From: Xestospongia muta
Lineage: Eukaryota > Porifera > Demospongiae > Haplosclerida > Petrosiidae
Reading direction: 5' to 3'
Assembly: GCA_963693285.1 (NCBI GenBank)
Contig: OY848922.1
Location: 2,530,923-2,594,922, forward strand
Length of the DNA stretch: 64,000 nt
Both the position numbers and the translations under genes were made by a program. The notes beneath the pieces were generated by a model. It had not been told where the DNA came from. It ran no database searches and worked only from the letters and a program-made list of their open reading frames with translations. Of the stretch, positions 53,138 to 64,000 are shown piece by piece; positions within the stretch are counted from its first letter, which is position 1; each line of letters opens with the position of its first letter.

Positions 53138-56100
53138 TTATCTTGTACTATCTAACTGAAGTGGAGGTAGATGAGTTTGGGATGACATTGAAGGTATTAA
53201 ACCAAGGTCTCCAGGTTTATAAGATGTACTGATAAAAAAAATGTCAATGAATAAACTATCTTACAAAAATTATTATCATTAGTAATCTGTCTAACTGTGA
53301 ATTGCCAAATCAGGCATTTGTTAACATCAGTGTACTCATCATTGTTGTGCCTTAAACCGACTATTAGTTAGGTTAACAATTTTAAAATGATGCAAATGAT
53401 TTCTGATCAAAGCATATACAAATCAACTAAATTAGTACATTAACAGTCAGTCACTATAGTATGTTACATTCAGTACAGCTACAGTGCATTATACAAGTCA
53501 ACTTCAGGTCAAGGGAAGTAACACTATTTAACATTAACATACTGGCTATTATACTGTCACATGTAAAAGTATGATGCTTGTGGGTGAAACACAGTGTATG
53601 TTATTGTACTATGTCAGTTTATGTACTGGTATGTAAGTCAAGCTACTTTAAACTGGTAGTGTTAATTGCGTCACTTACTGTCCAGTAAGTTGAACTTTGC
53701 TTGCTGTCCTACTGATGGGAGCAGTGACTAACATATTCATCAATGTTGACATTATTGTATCTCTTTGGTGGCTCTGTCCACTATTGTAACGATGACTTGT
53801 AGGCTAACGAATAGGATTAAGCACAGCATTTATAATTGTGTCATGTTCTTACTTCCAAAGAAGCTTTTAATGTTTTAGCTGCTGAGCTCATTAAGACTTT
53901 CAATTTGTCTAATTCCTCTTTAGTCATTTGATAAAGTTCACGAAGTTCTTTAAGTTCAGCTTGAAGTGCTTTTAGATCAACCTTATATACCTAAATACAA
54001 TTGAAACTATAATATAGTCTTGTTTACAACCAATAGGATGCCATGTACATTAGTGAGTGAGTAGTACATGTTAGTTGAGATCGTTACCTCAGCTTGTTGG
54101 GTTGTAGTTAGTGCTGTATGTTGAGACTCTTTTAACTGTTGTTGAGTCTCTATTAACTGGTCTTTGTAACAAATGAGTTCACTTAGAGTTCTTTCTTGTT
54201 CTTGAACTTTGTCCTTTAACATAACAAAGATCTAAGAAGGAGAATACCACTCTAATTGTTGATGAGTAATTTTAACCAAACAATACATGCTTATAACAGG
54301 CTTTATTAATAGAAGTAGTTATTATGAATTCTTAAGTTAAGTATTATACAATATAGCTTGAGCTGTGTTAACTGAGACAAACAATAAAAGAAAACATTAG
54401 AGTCTTTAGAAAATTAATGCCTGACTTACTTTCTGATTGCTAATATTCCTTCGTGTCATATCTCTTTCATTTGTCTCCATAATTTCCAAACGGCGACAGA
54501 GCTCTCTCTCCCTCTCTCTAAGTCTCTCATTCTCTTTTACAAGTTCTGTTGTCTTGTCTGACATTCTGTGAAGTTGTTGATTAATGGATACATTCTCTTG
54601 TATTGTCCTTTTAGTAGTGTCAGCCATTTGTAAGTCAGATACTTTACGAAACTCTGCAGCAACATTGCTAACTTTAGCTACCATTTCTTTACGCATCCTA
54701 AAAAACAAATATGATAACTAGTGTTTCCACTAGGTCATTTACTCACCATCCATTAATCCATCCATCCATCCATATATACATACATGTACATACATCAACC
54801 CATAGATCCATCCATTCATCCATCCATCCATATATACATACATCAATCCATTGATCTATTTATCCGTCCATATATGCATACACAAATATACATCAATCCA
54901 TTGATCTATCCATTGATCCATCCATCCATCCATATATACATACATGTACATACATCAATCCATAGATCCATTTATCCATCCATCCATCCACATATACATA
55001 CATGTACATACATCAATCCATTGATCCATCCATCAATGGATCCATTCATCCATCACTTTTTCGCTATTGGATATAAAACACTAAAATTGTGACATTTATG
55101 TGCCTCAGTTGTGGTACATGTATTGATAATAGTATTATATTGAAGTAGTAGTAGTCTAATGTTACTGTTTCCTTTGTACCTCCTCACTAATAGTACTATA
55201 ATAGTTATTGATATCATATAGAAACTATAAAGTACATGAAATATAATAGAGGTCAAGAATCATGGTTACATTAACCTGTTACTATAATTGCTATGGAATC
55301 CAGGATATTATAACACCTATTTTCTTTATTACAATACATTGTAGTAATATTAATCATCATTTGTGAGTTTGTAATAAGCTAATCAGTTAAAGTATATTGT
55401 AGGCATTTTATAATACTCAATAATTCAATAATTCTAAAGGTGAAGTTTGTGTACATTGACTTAAAGAAGTGATTCAACAGTTTTAATGTATATCTAAACA
55501 ACACACACTATATCAGTCAATCTTTTCATCTGTCTGTTCTTTTATGCATCCATCTTATCAATACATATATATCACTCATTTCCATACCTGTCCTTATCTA
55601 GTACAGCCTGTTTTTCTAACTGGTATATCTTGTCATCAAATTCTTTCTTTTGTTGCTCAATTTTTTCTTCCTTACTTCTCAAATCAGCTTCCAATCTACA
55701 AGGAGAGTATTACATTAACAAACATAAGTCTAATTATTAACTAACTTGTCTTTGTTAGCTTTGAACTCCTCCAAGGAATCTAACGTCCCATGAAGAACAG
55801 TGTTCTCAGCTATTAACTGGTCTAACCGATCCTGGGCATCTTCACGTATTGATGATATTTCTTTCATGAGACGATCTCGTTCTGTCTCTTTCTCATGTTT
55901 TAAAGCAATTAATTTGTCGTCTAGTTCTGCACACTGTTCACTTTGTTCTTGGATTTTTTTCTTCAAAAGAGCTATGATGTGTTCTTGATCTTCGAGTTGT
56001 TGAGTGAGTTTCTTTTGAAGATCATCATTAGATGATTGAAGTGTGTCGCATTTAGTTTGATAACGAGTTACTCTTTCTTCTAAATCACGTATCTAATGGT

Positions 56101-56319
56101 AGATAATACGGCGTATGACGTAATACAGTGTTTAAGGTAATAATGTGTATAATGTATAGAGGAAATGATATAACAAGATCTTGTGACCTGTATCAGATAA
56201 AATTCTTTGGAGAGTTCACTCAGTGGTTCTTCCTCAACTTGAACTGGAGGAGGAAGCTCCTTTTTCTTGTCTCCTTTGGCTTTTCCTCCTTTTTTCTTTC
56301 CTTTACCTTTCTTTGGCAT
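53138..56319 (-). CDS. CFAP157: CFAP157, ciliary coiled-coil protein (450 aa)
   Basis: Eight exons: 56188-56319, 55746-56092, 55588-55695, 54430-54697, 54088-54231, 53853-53990, 53679-53803 and 53138-53228. They sum to 1353 nt with consistent phases. The N-terminus is Lys-rich (MPKKGKGKKKGG), followed by LSKEFYLIQIRDLEERVTRY. Long coiled coil follows, with LEEFKANKDKL, LEKQAVLDKDRMRKEMVAKV, ATTKRTIQEN-like and VKENERLRERERELCRRLEI segments. The end carries SYKPGDLGLIP, matching the YQPGDLGLVP block of the human protein. CFAP157 localises to basal bodies/axonemes and is needed for sperm flagellum structure in mammals. It is the parental intact copy; the left copy at 42648-44207 lacks exons 1-3. 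Confidence 0.9.
54748..55060. repeat. CATC/CATA tetranucleotide repeat, unit B
   Basis: Shorter counterpart of 44258-44675, within intron 3 of CFAP157. Confidence 0.9.
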
Positions 56320-58590
56320 TGTGATGATTGGTAGCTATGGAAACAAGTCAAATAAGGCGGAGCCTCATTATATTTTTAACCTTTTGTTGACAGGTTTTTG
56401 TTACGTGCAGGCGCCGCAAAAGCATTATCACGTAGTTCCTCTAAAAATTAGACTTGGTTATAACTGCTATCTCTTTGTTCATTATTAATTACTCAGTTCT
56501 ACTAGTCTACTTAGTCTCGTACCCAGACAGAATGCATAACCGGAAAGAAACCGTCTGGTACGTCTGGCGTTGCCGCCCACTTTCTTCTCTTTAGGTACGA
56601 GACTATCATTTTTTATAACGATGTTAGATGATCCAACAAGGACAATTTAATGGTATAAACATTAAAATTAATAACCATTTTACCAATGTTAACAATAATA
56701 TCAGAATAATTGCTATCATTAATGGTATGAACAATGTAGGAATATCTATATCTAATATTATACATAAATTTGTTTCAAACTGTAATTAACATTTATGACT
56801 ATTTTGGTGGTACTCTTAATGTGGAGTTCTAGCTGACAAGTTTGAAGACAGGAAAGTTGGCGGAGGCCAGAGCAAGTTACAGAACTCAAACTGCAACAGT
56901 AATGACATTCACTTTTGACATATCCCTAGTATCAGTGGTTACTTCATATGAATGTTAATTACATTTGTCATTCTCAAAAGTCATGAAGTATGTCAAGCAG
57001 AAAAAGAATGAAGACTTGTGACAAAGGGACAACAGAAATATCATTGCTTAATAGCATCTAACAAACACATTGCTGAGCTACAGTATTAGTTTACATGTAT
57101 ATAAATATTTGTTTGTGATTAATTGCATTCTTAACCAAAAGAATGAAGATACACTTGTCAATGAAAATCTATACATTAACCAATTAAGACACATTGTGAA
57201 TAATAATCACATTGGACAGCTTTCAAGGAAATTATTTGACATGGTTGTGTTCAGATCATGTCAATGTTATGCTAATATTCACTTAGTACTATAATAATTA
57301 TTATAGATTTAAATAACCACATGATTAGGTTGCTACTTGGTTTTGTGTTGATGACATGCTTGTATCATACATCATAACAAAGACTTCTATGTTGTATGAG
57401 TACTAGTTAATATCATTTAGACAATATTTTTATAAATAACTCCTCTTGATATCAATAAGAAACATGATGTATCTTTCTGCCAATAAAACTTTATAAATAT
57501 GAGGTTGTTGATACATACGTTATTTCTCATTCAGAATTATATTGAGTCATCACACTTTAGTTGGTTATGTGCTTTGATTGGTTGGTTTGGGTTGGCCTTG
57601 TGGCTCATACTAGCTATACCAGTAATCTAATTTTTTATTAGATTGTCTATTAACAGTATTAGATTGGTGTCCGTGTCAGTTAATAAAAAATACATGGGCT
57701 CACAGACAACATACTAGCATAATTATGTCGTGTATACACAAAACCAGGGTTTAAACATTTGAAGGTTTTAAGAGGTTACTCTTGTAATATAGTTTTGAGT
57801 TAATAGCATATGAAAAGTATTATAGTAAAAATATATTGTAAATGTCCATGTATACCAATTATTATATACAATGGACAATGTATGCATTTGAAAGCTGATT
57901 ATAGTTTATTGTCAATCTTTCTACTGCTTTGCAAAAAGATTAAATGATATTAATTTATATTCTAAACAATTATCTTGTAAGATATTTTGATGATAATATA
58001 ACACATTATATTTTATTTTCTCACTTTAACAAACAATAAGAAATAGACTTTGATAATAAATGCTGACTACTAATTAAATTACAGTATCCTTCAGAGTTGG
58101 AATTATTATCTTATGGTATTGTATGGTGTCCTAAAGAATGAGGAGATAATTAACATTAATAGTAGACAAAATAAATTAACATGAATGACTATGACAAAAT
58201 TGAAATATTAATAATGTATAATTTAATTAACTGCTTCAGTATATACACAGTATATATTCAGTATTGTACGTATATACACAAATATTTGTTTTAAATTGTG
58301 CTTGACATCTAAGATTATTTAGGTAGTGCTGTTGATGCTGGACTTCTGCCAAATGTGAAGACAGAAAAGGTGGCAGAGGCTAGAACAAGAGCAATATCAA
58401 TACATATAACAAGATATATTATATATTTATGTCACTCACATCTAAGTAATGCATTGCCAAGCTACTACATTAATTTACATGTACATAAAGATGTGTTTGT
58501 TCATTCTTAATGCAAGGAATGAGACTATTAAATACCCACACCTACATCTTAACCCAAAGAAGGAGACAACTAAGACAAACCTATGAAGGA
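56320..58590. other. Intergenic region upstream of CFAP157
   Basis: No gene recognised. It contains a small foldback element at 56512-56606 and two diverged related stretches at about 56825-57170 and 58340-58530. The latter share a GAAGACAGGAAAGTTGGCGG-like word followed by an AGCTAC..TTACATGTA block. The rest is A+T-rich with only short ORFs. Confidence 0.5.
56512..56606. repeat. Small foldback element
   Basis: AGTCTCGTACCCAGACAG at the left and GTACGAGACT at the right give inverted ends around a GC-richer core. The ends resemble those of the hairpin at 15103-15157, suggesting one MITE family. Confidence 0.55.
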
Positions 58591-58593
58591 TAG

Positions 58594-59172
58594 TCATATA
58601 TGACAGCTTTTAAGAATAAGGAAAACAAAACCATTTCTAGATGATGGAAATATTGGGCCTACAAAGTCAATTGTCACATGGTACCATGGAGAATGTACTG
58701 GTATGGGATGAAGCTCAATGTACATTAGTGACAATTGGGTTTTGTTCATCCTCTGACATTCATTACAGGTATCAACCTACATTTTTTGATATAAAACAAC
58801 ACCAAAATTTAAACAAACTTACCACTACTTTGGCATCATTCCATATACCTATCCACATAAATTGTTCTCTGATTCGTCCTACCGTTTTCTTAAACCCCAT
58901 GTGTCCAGATGTTGGATCAATGTGACAGGATTTTACAATCTTGAGTCGTTCACTTCGAGATTGTATGTACTTAACTATCTACAATAGTGCCAACAACAAT
59001 TGAAACTTTATTTTACAAATATTTGTCATTTTACCTGCTTCTTTTTTCCTGGTTTGTAGTACAGCTCTCCATCAACTATTACAATTTTTTCTGCCTTTTT
59101 GCTAATTATTCTTTTCCTAGTAGCACTAGCTCCGTCTGGATATCCATCTGGATACATGTATACAATATTCAT
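58594..59172 (-). CDS. Integrase-derived gene fragment with introns (158 aa)
   Basis: Three exons, 59035-59172, 58823-58978 and 58594-58776, join in phase (477 nt) through clean GT..AG introns of 56 and 46 bases. The product contains VIVDGELYYKPGKKK, then a retrotransposon integrase H2C2 zinc finger (SCHIDPTSGHMGFKKT ... TCNECQRM), then ELHPIPVHSPWYHVTIDFVG, the start of the integrase catalytic core with its first Asp. The frame stops soon after, so the remaining catalytic residues are missing. The family is that of Ty3/gypsy integrases and their host-derived relatives such as GIN1. Introns and an open frame suggest either a domesticated gene or remains of one. The start ATG follows an in-frame stop and is uncertain. 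Confidence 0.6.
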
Positions 59173-60240
59173 TTAAAACTATTTATAAACTATTGATAAC
59201 ATATACTATAATTTCTATCAAATTGACATTTCATGAACTTCAACAAATGTCATAAAGGACACATATAGAGATGATTTGGAGGATTTCCCTTTTTATGGAC
59301 TCCATAGTTACAGACCTCACACACTTGATAGGCTCATGCATGACACATCCATAAAAACTCTTTTGCTAGATGTTAAACAGAATCTTTATAGTTCATGCAA
59401 TTAACAATATGACTACTAACTGTCAATCAGTATACTAATTATGAAAATAATGCGATATTTGCTACTTTTCAGTATCTTATGCTGTATTATAAGAAACTAA
59501 ATAAGATTATAATTAAAATTGAAAAAATCATTCTATAATTGTTTTTGAAGATACTGACTTCACAATGACTAGAGCTACAAACATTGGAAAATTAGTAGCA
59601 GTGTCAGTGGAAGACTGTAACTATAGAATATTGAAAATGCTGGCAGAGAAGCAAGCTAGGGAGAAGCTTCGAGTATTGTCAGTCATATTTGATGTTTCTT
59701 TCTGTTGGTACCAATAACAAGACCTAAGGAATTGAGATGAGTGGAAAATAGGGTTATATTATAAGACGAGGTATACTTTTTAACAGAAATAACCTGATGT
59801 GTAAAAGGTTAATGAACTATCCATGCATTTCACTTCTCATCTCTGTGTAATGTAAAGTTTTTGTTAACCAATAGTTTATGGACTCTAACATTGTATGATG
59901 TAAAGATTATATCAAAGGCAATATTCCAACTATAAATTGATATTATCATAGGAGCTACATTTTAAAAACACTAACAGATAATCATATACTAGTATATGCA
60001 ATAAGTTACACTGTTTTTGACCAACCAGATTACAATTACACATGTAATTACAAAATGATTTTATGTTGCTATGGGCACAAATACATGAATACCACTACTG
60101 ATTATTTAAAGAGGGTATAAAAAGATGCATATTCACCTCAGACAGTATTGTCTTGAAATTATAGATTCAGCATCACTAAATTTATTTGCTCAGCTTTGCT
60201 TCATTATAATCCAGTCAATCTTCTATCTTGCAAGCTCAAT
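59173..60240. other. Intergenic region, no clear gene
   Basis: A+T-rich. Near 59270-59330 the minus strand gives a Cys-rich VCEVCNYGVHKKGNPPNHLY reading between stops, which may be an upstream remnant of the integrase-like gene. A TATAAAAAG word lies at 60116-60124. Nothing else is supported. Confidence 0.4.
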
Positions 60241-60354
60241 GAGTAGTTTGGATGTAAACCTAAATTCTATTTCAGCATTGAAAGTATTACTGAGCCCATA
60301 GAACAACAGATGACTAACTTACAACTTCTACAACAACATTTTGCTCACTAGCTT

Positions 60355-60655
60355 CCATTAGTCCTCCAAATTTGCACAAATTATTGTCAAAAAATACCAT
60401 GACAAGCCTCATTTTATAATGGGAATATCTCAAGATGAAATCCAAAAGTCTGAGGAATCTCTTGTTGTCAAGAACACTATTCTAGGGTCAGCTTTGGACT
60501 ATTTCTGCCAGGCTAAACAAGTTATAAAGTATCATCAAGAGAATAACCAAATAATTTTTCCAATCAATGCCATTACCAAAGGTAATATGGTAGCTGCCAA
60601 GATTCATGAAAAGATAATATGTCAATCATACATTGAGGCAGATATTTCTTATTGA
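60355..60655 (+). other. Possible death-domain-like ORF fragment
   Basis: The open frame includes FAQIIVKKYHDK before the Met at 60419 and then MGISQDEIQKSEESL, LGSALDYFCQAKQVIKYHQ and ITKGNMVAAKIHEKI. The order (LGIS..EI..IE, a central hydrophobic helix, then a G-N-..-AAKIHEK end) resembles death-fold domains common in invertebrate NLR-like and adaptor proteins. It lacks the usual WL motif, and no other exons are found. It may be a decayed fragment. Confidence 0.25.
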
Positions 60656-60659
60656 TGCT

Positions 60660-61221
60660 TCTTGTTTTACCTCAAATTAGACCAGTATCAGAGTGCTGAA
60701 AGCACCAAGATAATCAACATACAACATTGTTTGATGATTGCTGATCATCAGTCTATTAAGATGAGCCGAGCCATATTGACGTAGAGGCAGCACTAATGTA
60801 CTATCATGATCTCACCATTTTCTTGTATTTCCCCGATATTCTCCCTAATATCATATTCCTTCATCCGCAACCTCTCTTTGATCAGTTGTTTGAGTTAATT
60901 AATATTTCCTTTATTAATAAGGTGGAGTAATTAAATGAAATGAATGTAAATATTACTTTTACGATCATAAACAACTGAAAACAAGAGGTTTGTTCAAGCG
61001 ACATTTACTTGAACAACTTCCTAATTGGTTTTGTAAAGAATTCACAGCAATTGATTTTCTCAAATTGATGAGTCATTTACTCATTATTGCACCTCTACTA
61101 CAGCAAGATTGCTATTTTGTTCCCAAGTGTACTTCCTATTAATACTTCCTTGGAGGCTTTGAAAGTTATTTACTTCCTTTCTAGTTTATTGAGCCCCTCC
61201 CTCAAATATCCAAAGCAAACG
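60660..61221. other. 5' flank of the P450 gene
   Basis: No gene recognised. An open frame runs from 61087 into the P450 first exon, but its extra N-terminus does not look like a targeting or anchor sequence, so ATG 61222 is preferred. Confidence 0.5.
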
Positions 61222-64000
61222 ATGAAGCTTGCTAGAGTGTTTAAACAAAGTCGTCTCCTGTGCTCAACTTTCTCCACAACTACTATTACCTTCAGTGAGG
61301 AATCAGTCAAGTCACTACAGGAGATACCAGGACCTAAAGGTTTGCCTCTACTGGGTACTTCCCTTGAATATGCTAGACACAAAGAAAAGGCTCACAAGCT
61401 TCTTTTCGAGAGAGTTAAAAAATATGGCAAGATATATAAAGAGAAGATGTTGTCTGGGTATCCCATGACGGTCTGCGTATGTGATGCCAGAGATGTAGAG
61501 ACTGTGTTTCGTTCTGATGGTAAATACCCTTTGAGAGAAGGGCTACCTATTATGCACAAAATCCGAGACAAACTGAGGATCCCGAAGGCTCTCATACTAA
61601 GGTTGGATGGATGTATGGATGGTCAGGGTAGGGGGTCTGATTTGGCAGAAAGGATGTGCTGTAGAGGTAGATCTGAACACATTCTCCAAATATCAACTAT
61701 AGCATAAAATAATCTGTTGATTTCTTTGTTTAGTTCCAATGAACAATGGTGGCATCAACGTCAACCTATTTCACAGTTTATGATGGTACCTAGAAAAATT
61801 GGAGAATATCACGAAAGACTTAATGAAGTATCGGAAGATTTAGTAAAAGCTATTAAAACATTACGACATGATGAAACAGCACTATTGTCTGATGTATCAA
61901 CACTTCTCTTTAAGTGGTCTTTTGAGTGTAAGTCCATGTGACATAGGATAGCTAGCTACCGTTTATAAGCTCTAGACTAGTAAACAGCAGTACTTAGACT
62001 TACCACAGTGACATAGGATAGCTACCATTAGTAAGCTCTAGACTAGTGAACATTGGTACTTACCACAGTGACATAGGATAGCTAGCTACCGTTTATAAGC
62101 TCTAGACTAGTAAACATCAGTACTTACCACAGTGACATAGGATAGCTGCCATTAGTAAGATCTAGACTAGTGAACATCAGCACTTAACAAATTGACTGAC
62201 CTAGGATAGCTATCATTAGACTTATTATTATGATATGTTTCATAGTTTTCACTAGTCTATTTTATATGTCACTGTGGTAAGTATGTAGTATGTTTATTAG
62301 TCTAGAGTTCACTAGTTTACATTTCTATAGCCGTTGGTTACTTTACTCTTGGCAGACGACTAGGAGCTCTTAATATTAGCAATGTACCCAAAGACTGTCA
62401 GGATTTCATTGATAATACTCAGATATTTCTTGAAGGGTTGCAGAAAGCTGCATTTGCTCCTCCTCTTTATAAAATATATCCCACAAAATTGTGGAAACAG
62501 ATGATAAATAGTCAAGATCAGGTAAGTATAAATTCTACATGAAGTAATTTCTACTATACATCTATTGTGTACATGTGTCAAGGCATCTGTAGTATGTTAT
62601 TTCATTATAATACTCACTGTTATTTTGTCACATGACTTAAGTTTATATATGTACAGTCATTTGTATGTCCCAGCTCTTTATATTTAGAAAATTTGAAATT
62701 ACCACAAATTAAATACTTATTTGTAATATATTACCTTTGTTTAAAGTACAGCATTATTCTAAGGATTAGCAGAAGAGAAATTATACTAGATATATCATGT
62801 CTACAGATGTATAAGCTAGCCATGTCTTTTATGGAAGAGAAAATATCAGAAGTGGAAACTCTCAAAACAAAAGTAGTCAACAAAGATGAAGATATTCCTG
62901 ATAAAATGGATTTTTTGACGTACATGATACTCTTTGATAAACTGACAAAAGAGGAGCTGACAAGCAATGCTATTGATCTTATTTTTGGAGGAATTGATAC
63001 AGTAATAACACAGTTTCTTCCATAATTTAATGTTACTATTTCTATCATTTCAGACCTCCTATACTTTGGTATGGTGTCTATATAACTTAGCTACTAATCC
63101 TGAGGTTCAGATCAAGTTACGAGATGAAGTTATGAAGGTGGTAGGAGATAATGAGATTGTAACTCCAGCTCATATTCACAGTATGCCTTATCTTAGAAAC
63201 TGTGTTAAAGAAACATTAAGGTGAGTGAGTCCAGTAATTAATAAATTGTGTTTACATTATTGTTTGTTTATTTACTTGTTATTTTGTTGTTAGGTTGTAT
63301 CCTTTATTAATGGCTAATATCAGGACCCTTAAAAAGGACATAGTTCTCTCTGGATATAAAGTGCCAGCTGGAGTAAGTTTTCTTTAATAAAACTATATTA
63401 AAACACACTCATTATAATTAATTAAACAATATCAATAATGTTAATAAATTCATCTTACACTCACAGGTTCAAGTTCTCATTCCAACACTAGTGATGGGTC
63501 GACTGCCTGAAAATTTCCTCATGAACCAGACAGTTTTCACCCTGACAGATGGTATCGTGAAGGAGAGTATCCAACAAACCTTTTTGCTTTTTTACCATTT
63601 GGATTTGGACCAAGAATGTGCATTGGTAAGCTAAATTGTTAGACTGTGTTATGTTACCCTGTGTCACTATAATGTAATGTTATTATAACAGTATATTTTA
63701 CAAAGATAACTAAGTATTTTACTTAATTTCTGTAATGAACACACAAGACAAAATGTGGTTTGATTTTAATATTTGATTTACCCATTTATTCTATTCTTTT
63801 ACAATTACCTTAACTGAAAGAGATATTTTATTTTCTCATTACATTACATAATATATTTAATATCTATAATATTGCAGTCTTTTTGCATTACTTTTATTTT
63901 TTCTCTTACATTCAGGTCGTAGACTAGCTGAATTAGAGTTACACATAACATTTACTCATCTTATTAAGAGGTTCCATATTGAATATCCCGAGAAAATACC
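61222..64000 (+). CDS. Cytochrome P450, mitochondrial-clan type, partial, with a frameshift
   Basis: Exons 61222-61601, 61734-61927, 62331-62521, 62807-63001, 63054-63220, 63294-63372, 63467-63625 and 63916 to the window end. The N-terminus ([20 protein letters not shown]) looks like a mitochondrial targeting peptide, followed by [13 protein letters not shown]. The oxygen-binding I-helix is GGIDTTSYTLVW, the K-helix KETLR, and the haem loop [12 protein letters not shown]. This pattern fits the mitochondrial clan (CYP11/24/27-like), which oxidises sterols and related lipids with adrenodoxin. Exon 7 is 159 bases where 160 are needed: one base is missing around 63508-63516, so MGRLPE and the following [17 protein letters not shown] are in different frames. 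This is either a sequencing error in an A run or a true lesion. The C-terminus is beyond the window. Confidence 0.85.
61938..62330. repeat. Minisatellite in P450 intron 2, with an inverted part
   Basis: Four units of about 60-70 bases begin GTGACATAGGATAGCT and contain CTCTAGACTAGT and CAGTACTTACCACA. They alternate between two subtypes (CTACCGTTTATAAGC and CATTAGTAAG). From about 62240 the sequence TGTCACTGTGGTAAGT and AGTCTAGAGTTCACTAGT appears in reverse orientation, so the array can fold back on itself. Confidence 0.85.

Overview
The window reads as animal nuclear DNA. It is A+T-rich, genes are split by many short introns (often 45-120 bases, GT..AG), and there are animal-type genes: TMEM115, CFAP157, both subunits of cytosolic phenylalanyl-tRNA synthetase, a pterin-dependent aromatic amino acid hydroxylase, GFRP, a Neverland/DAF-36-type Rieske oxygenase, a mitochondrial-type P450 and Ig-domain receptors. 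The very compact introns and divergent Ig receptors would fit a sponge or another early-branching animal; that is inference, not shown by any single feature.

Layout. 1-10.7 kb: two tandem minus-strand Ig-domain receptor genes with similar ectodomains but different tails, plus a fragment of a third copy at the left edge and a LINE remnant between them. 12.3-15.1 kb: TMEM115 (minus, 9 exons, 373 aa). 15.2-18.5 kb: Rieske oxygenase copy 1 (plus, 473 aa), with a 771-bp hAT element in its last intron. 19.4-24.5 kb: FARSA (minus) and FARSB (plus), head to head with 183 bases between start codons. 24.5-29.9 kb: tandem repeats (about 845 bp) of the FARSB terminal exon tail and 3' flank, several carrying a 100-bp hairpin. 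30.3-32.9 kb: phenylalanine hydroxylase (349 aa, no ACT domain) followed 226 bases later by GFRP (86 aa). The PAH-GFRP pair occurs again at 34.8-37.8 kb and 45.5-48.4 kb. The second and third copies sit in a recent tandem duplication of about 10.5 kb that also carries Rieske copies 2 and 3 and CFAP157. The left CFAP157 copy is truncated and has a stop; the right copy is complete (450 aa, minus, 53.1-56.3 kb). 56.3-61 kb: mostly non-coding, with a three-exon integrase-derived ORF (minus) and a weak death-domain-like ORF. 61.2-64 kb: a plus-strand P450 that runs off the window and carries a one-base frameshift.

Functional theme. Four neighbouring gene types act on phenylalanine: both PheRS subunits charge tRNA-Phe, PAH hydroxylates Phe to Tyr using tetrahydrobiopterin (BH4), and GFRP couples Phe level to GTP cyclohydrolase I and hence to BH4 supply. 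A catabolic enzyme and the regulator of its cofactor pathway are kept as an adjacent pair in three copies. This is the most striking organisation in the window. The Rieske oxygenase and mitochondrial P450 suggest a second theme, sterol modification, but the link there is weaker. Exon coordinates come from reading GT/AG sites and checking that coding phases add up; none has been tested against transcripts.
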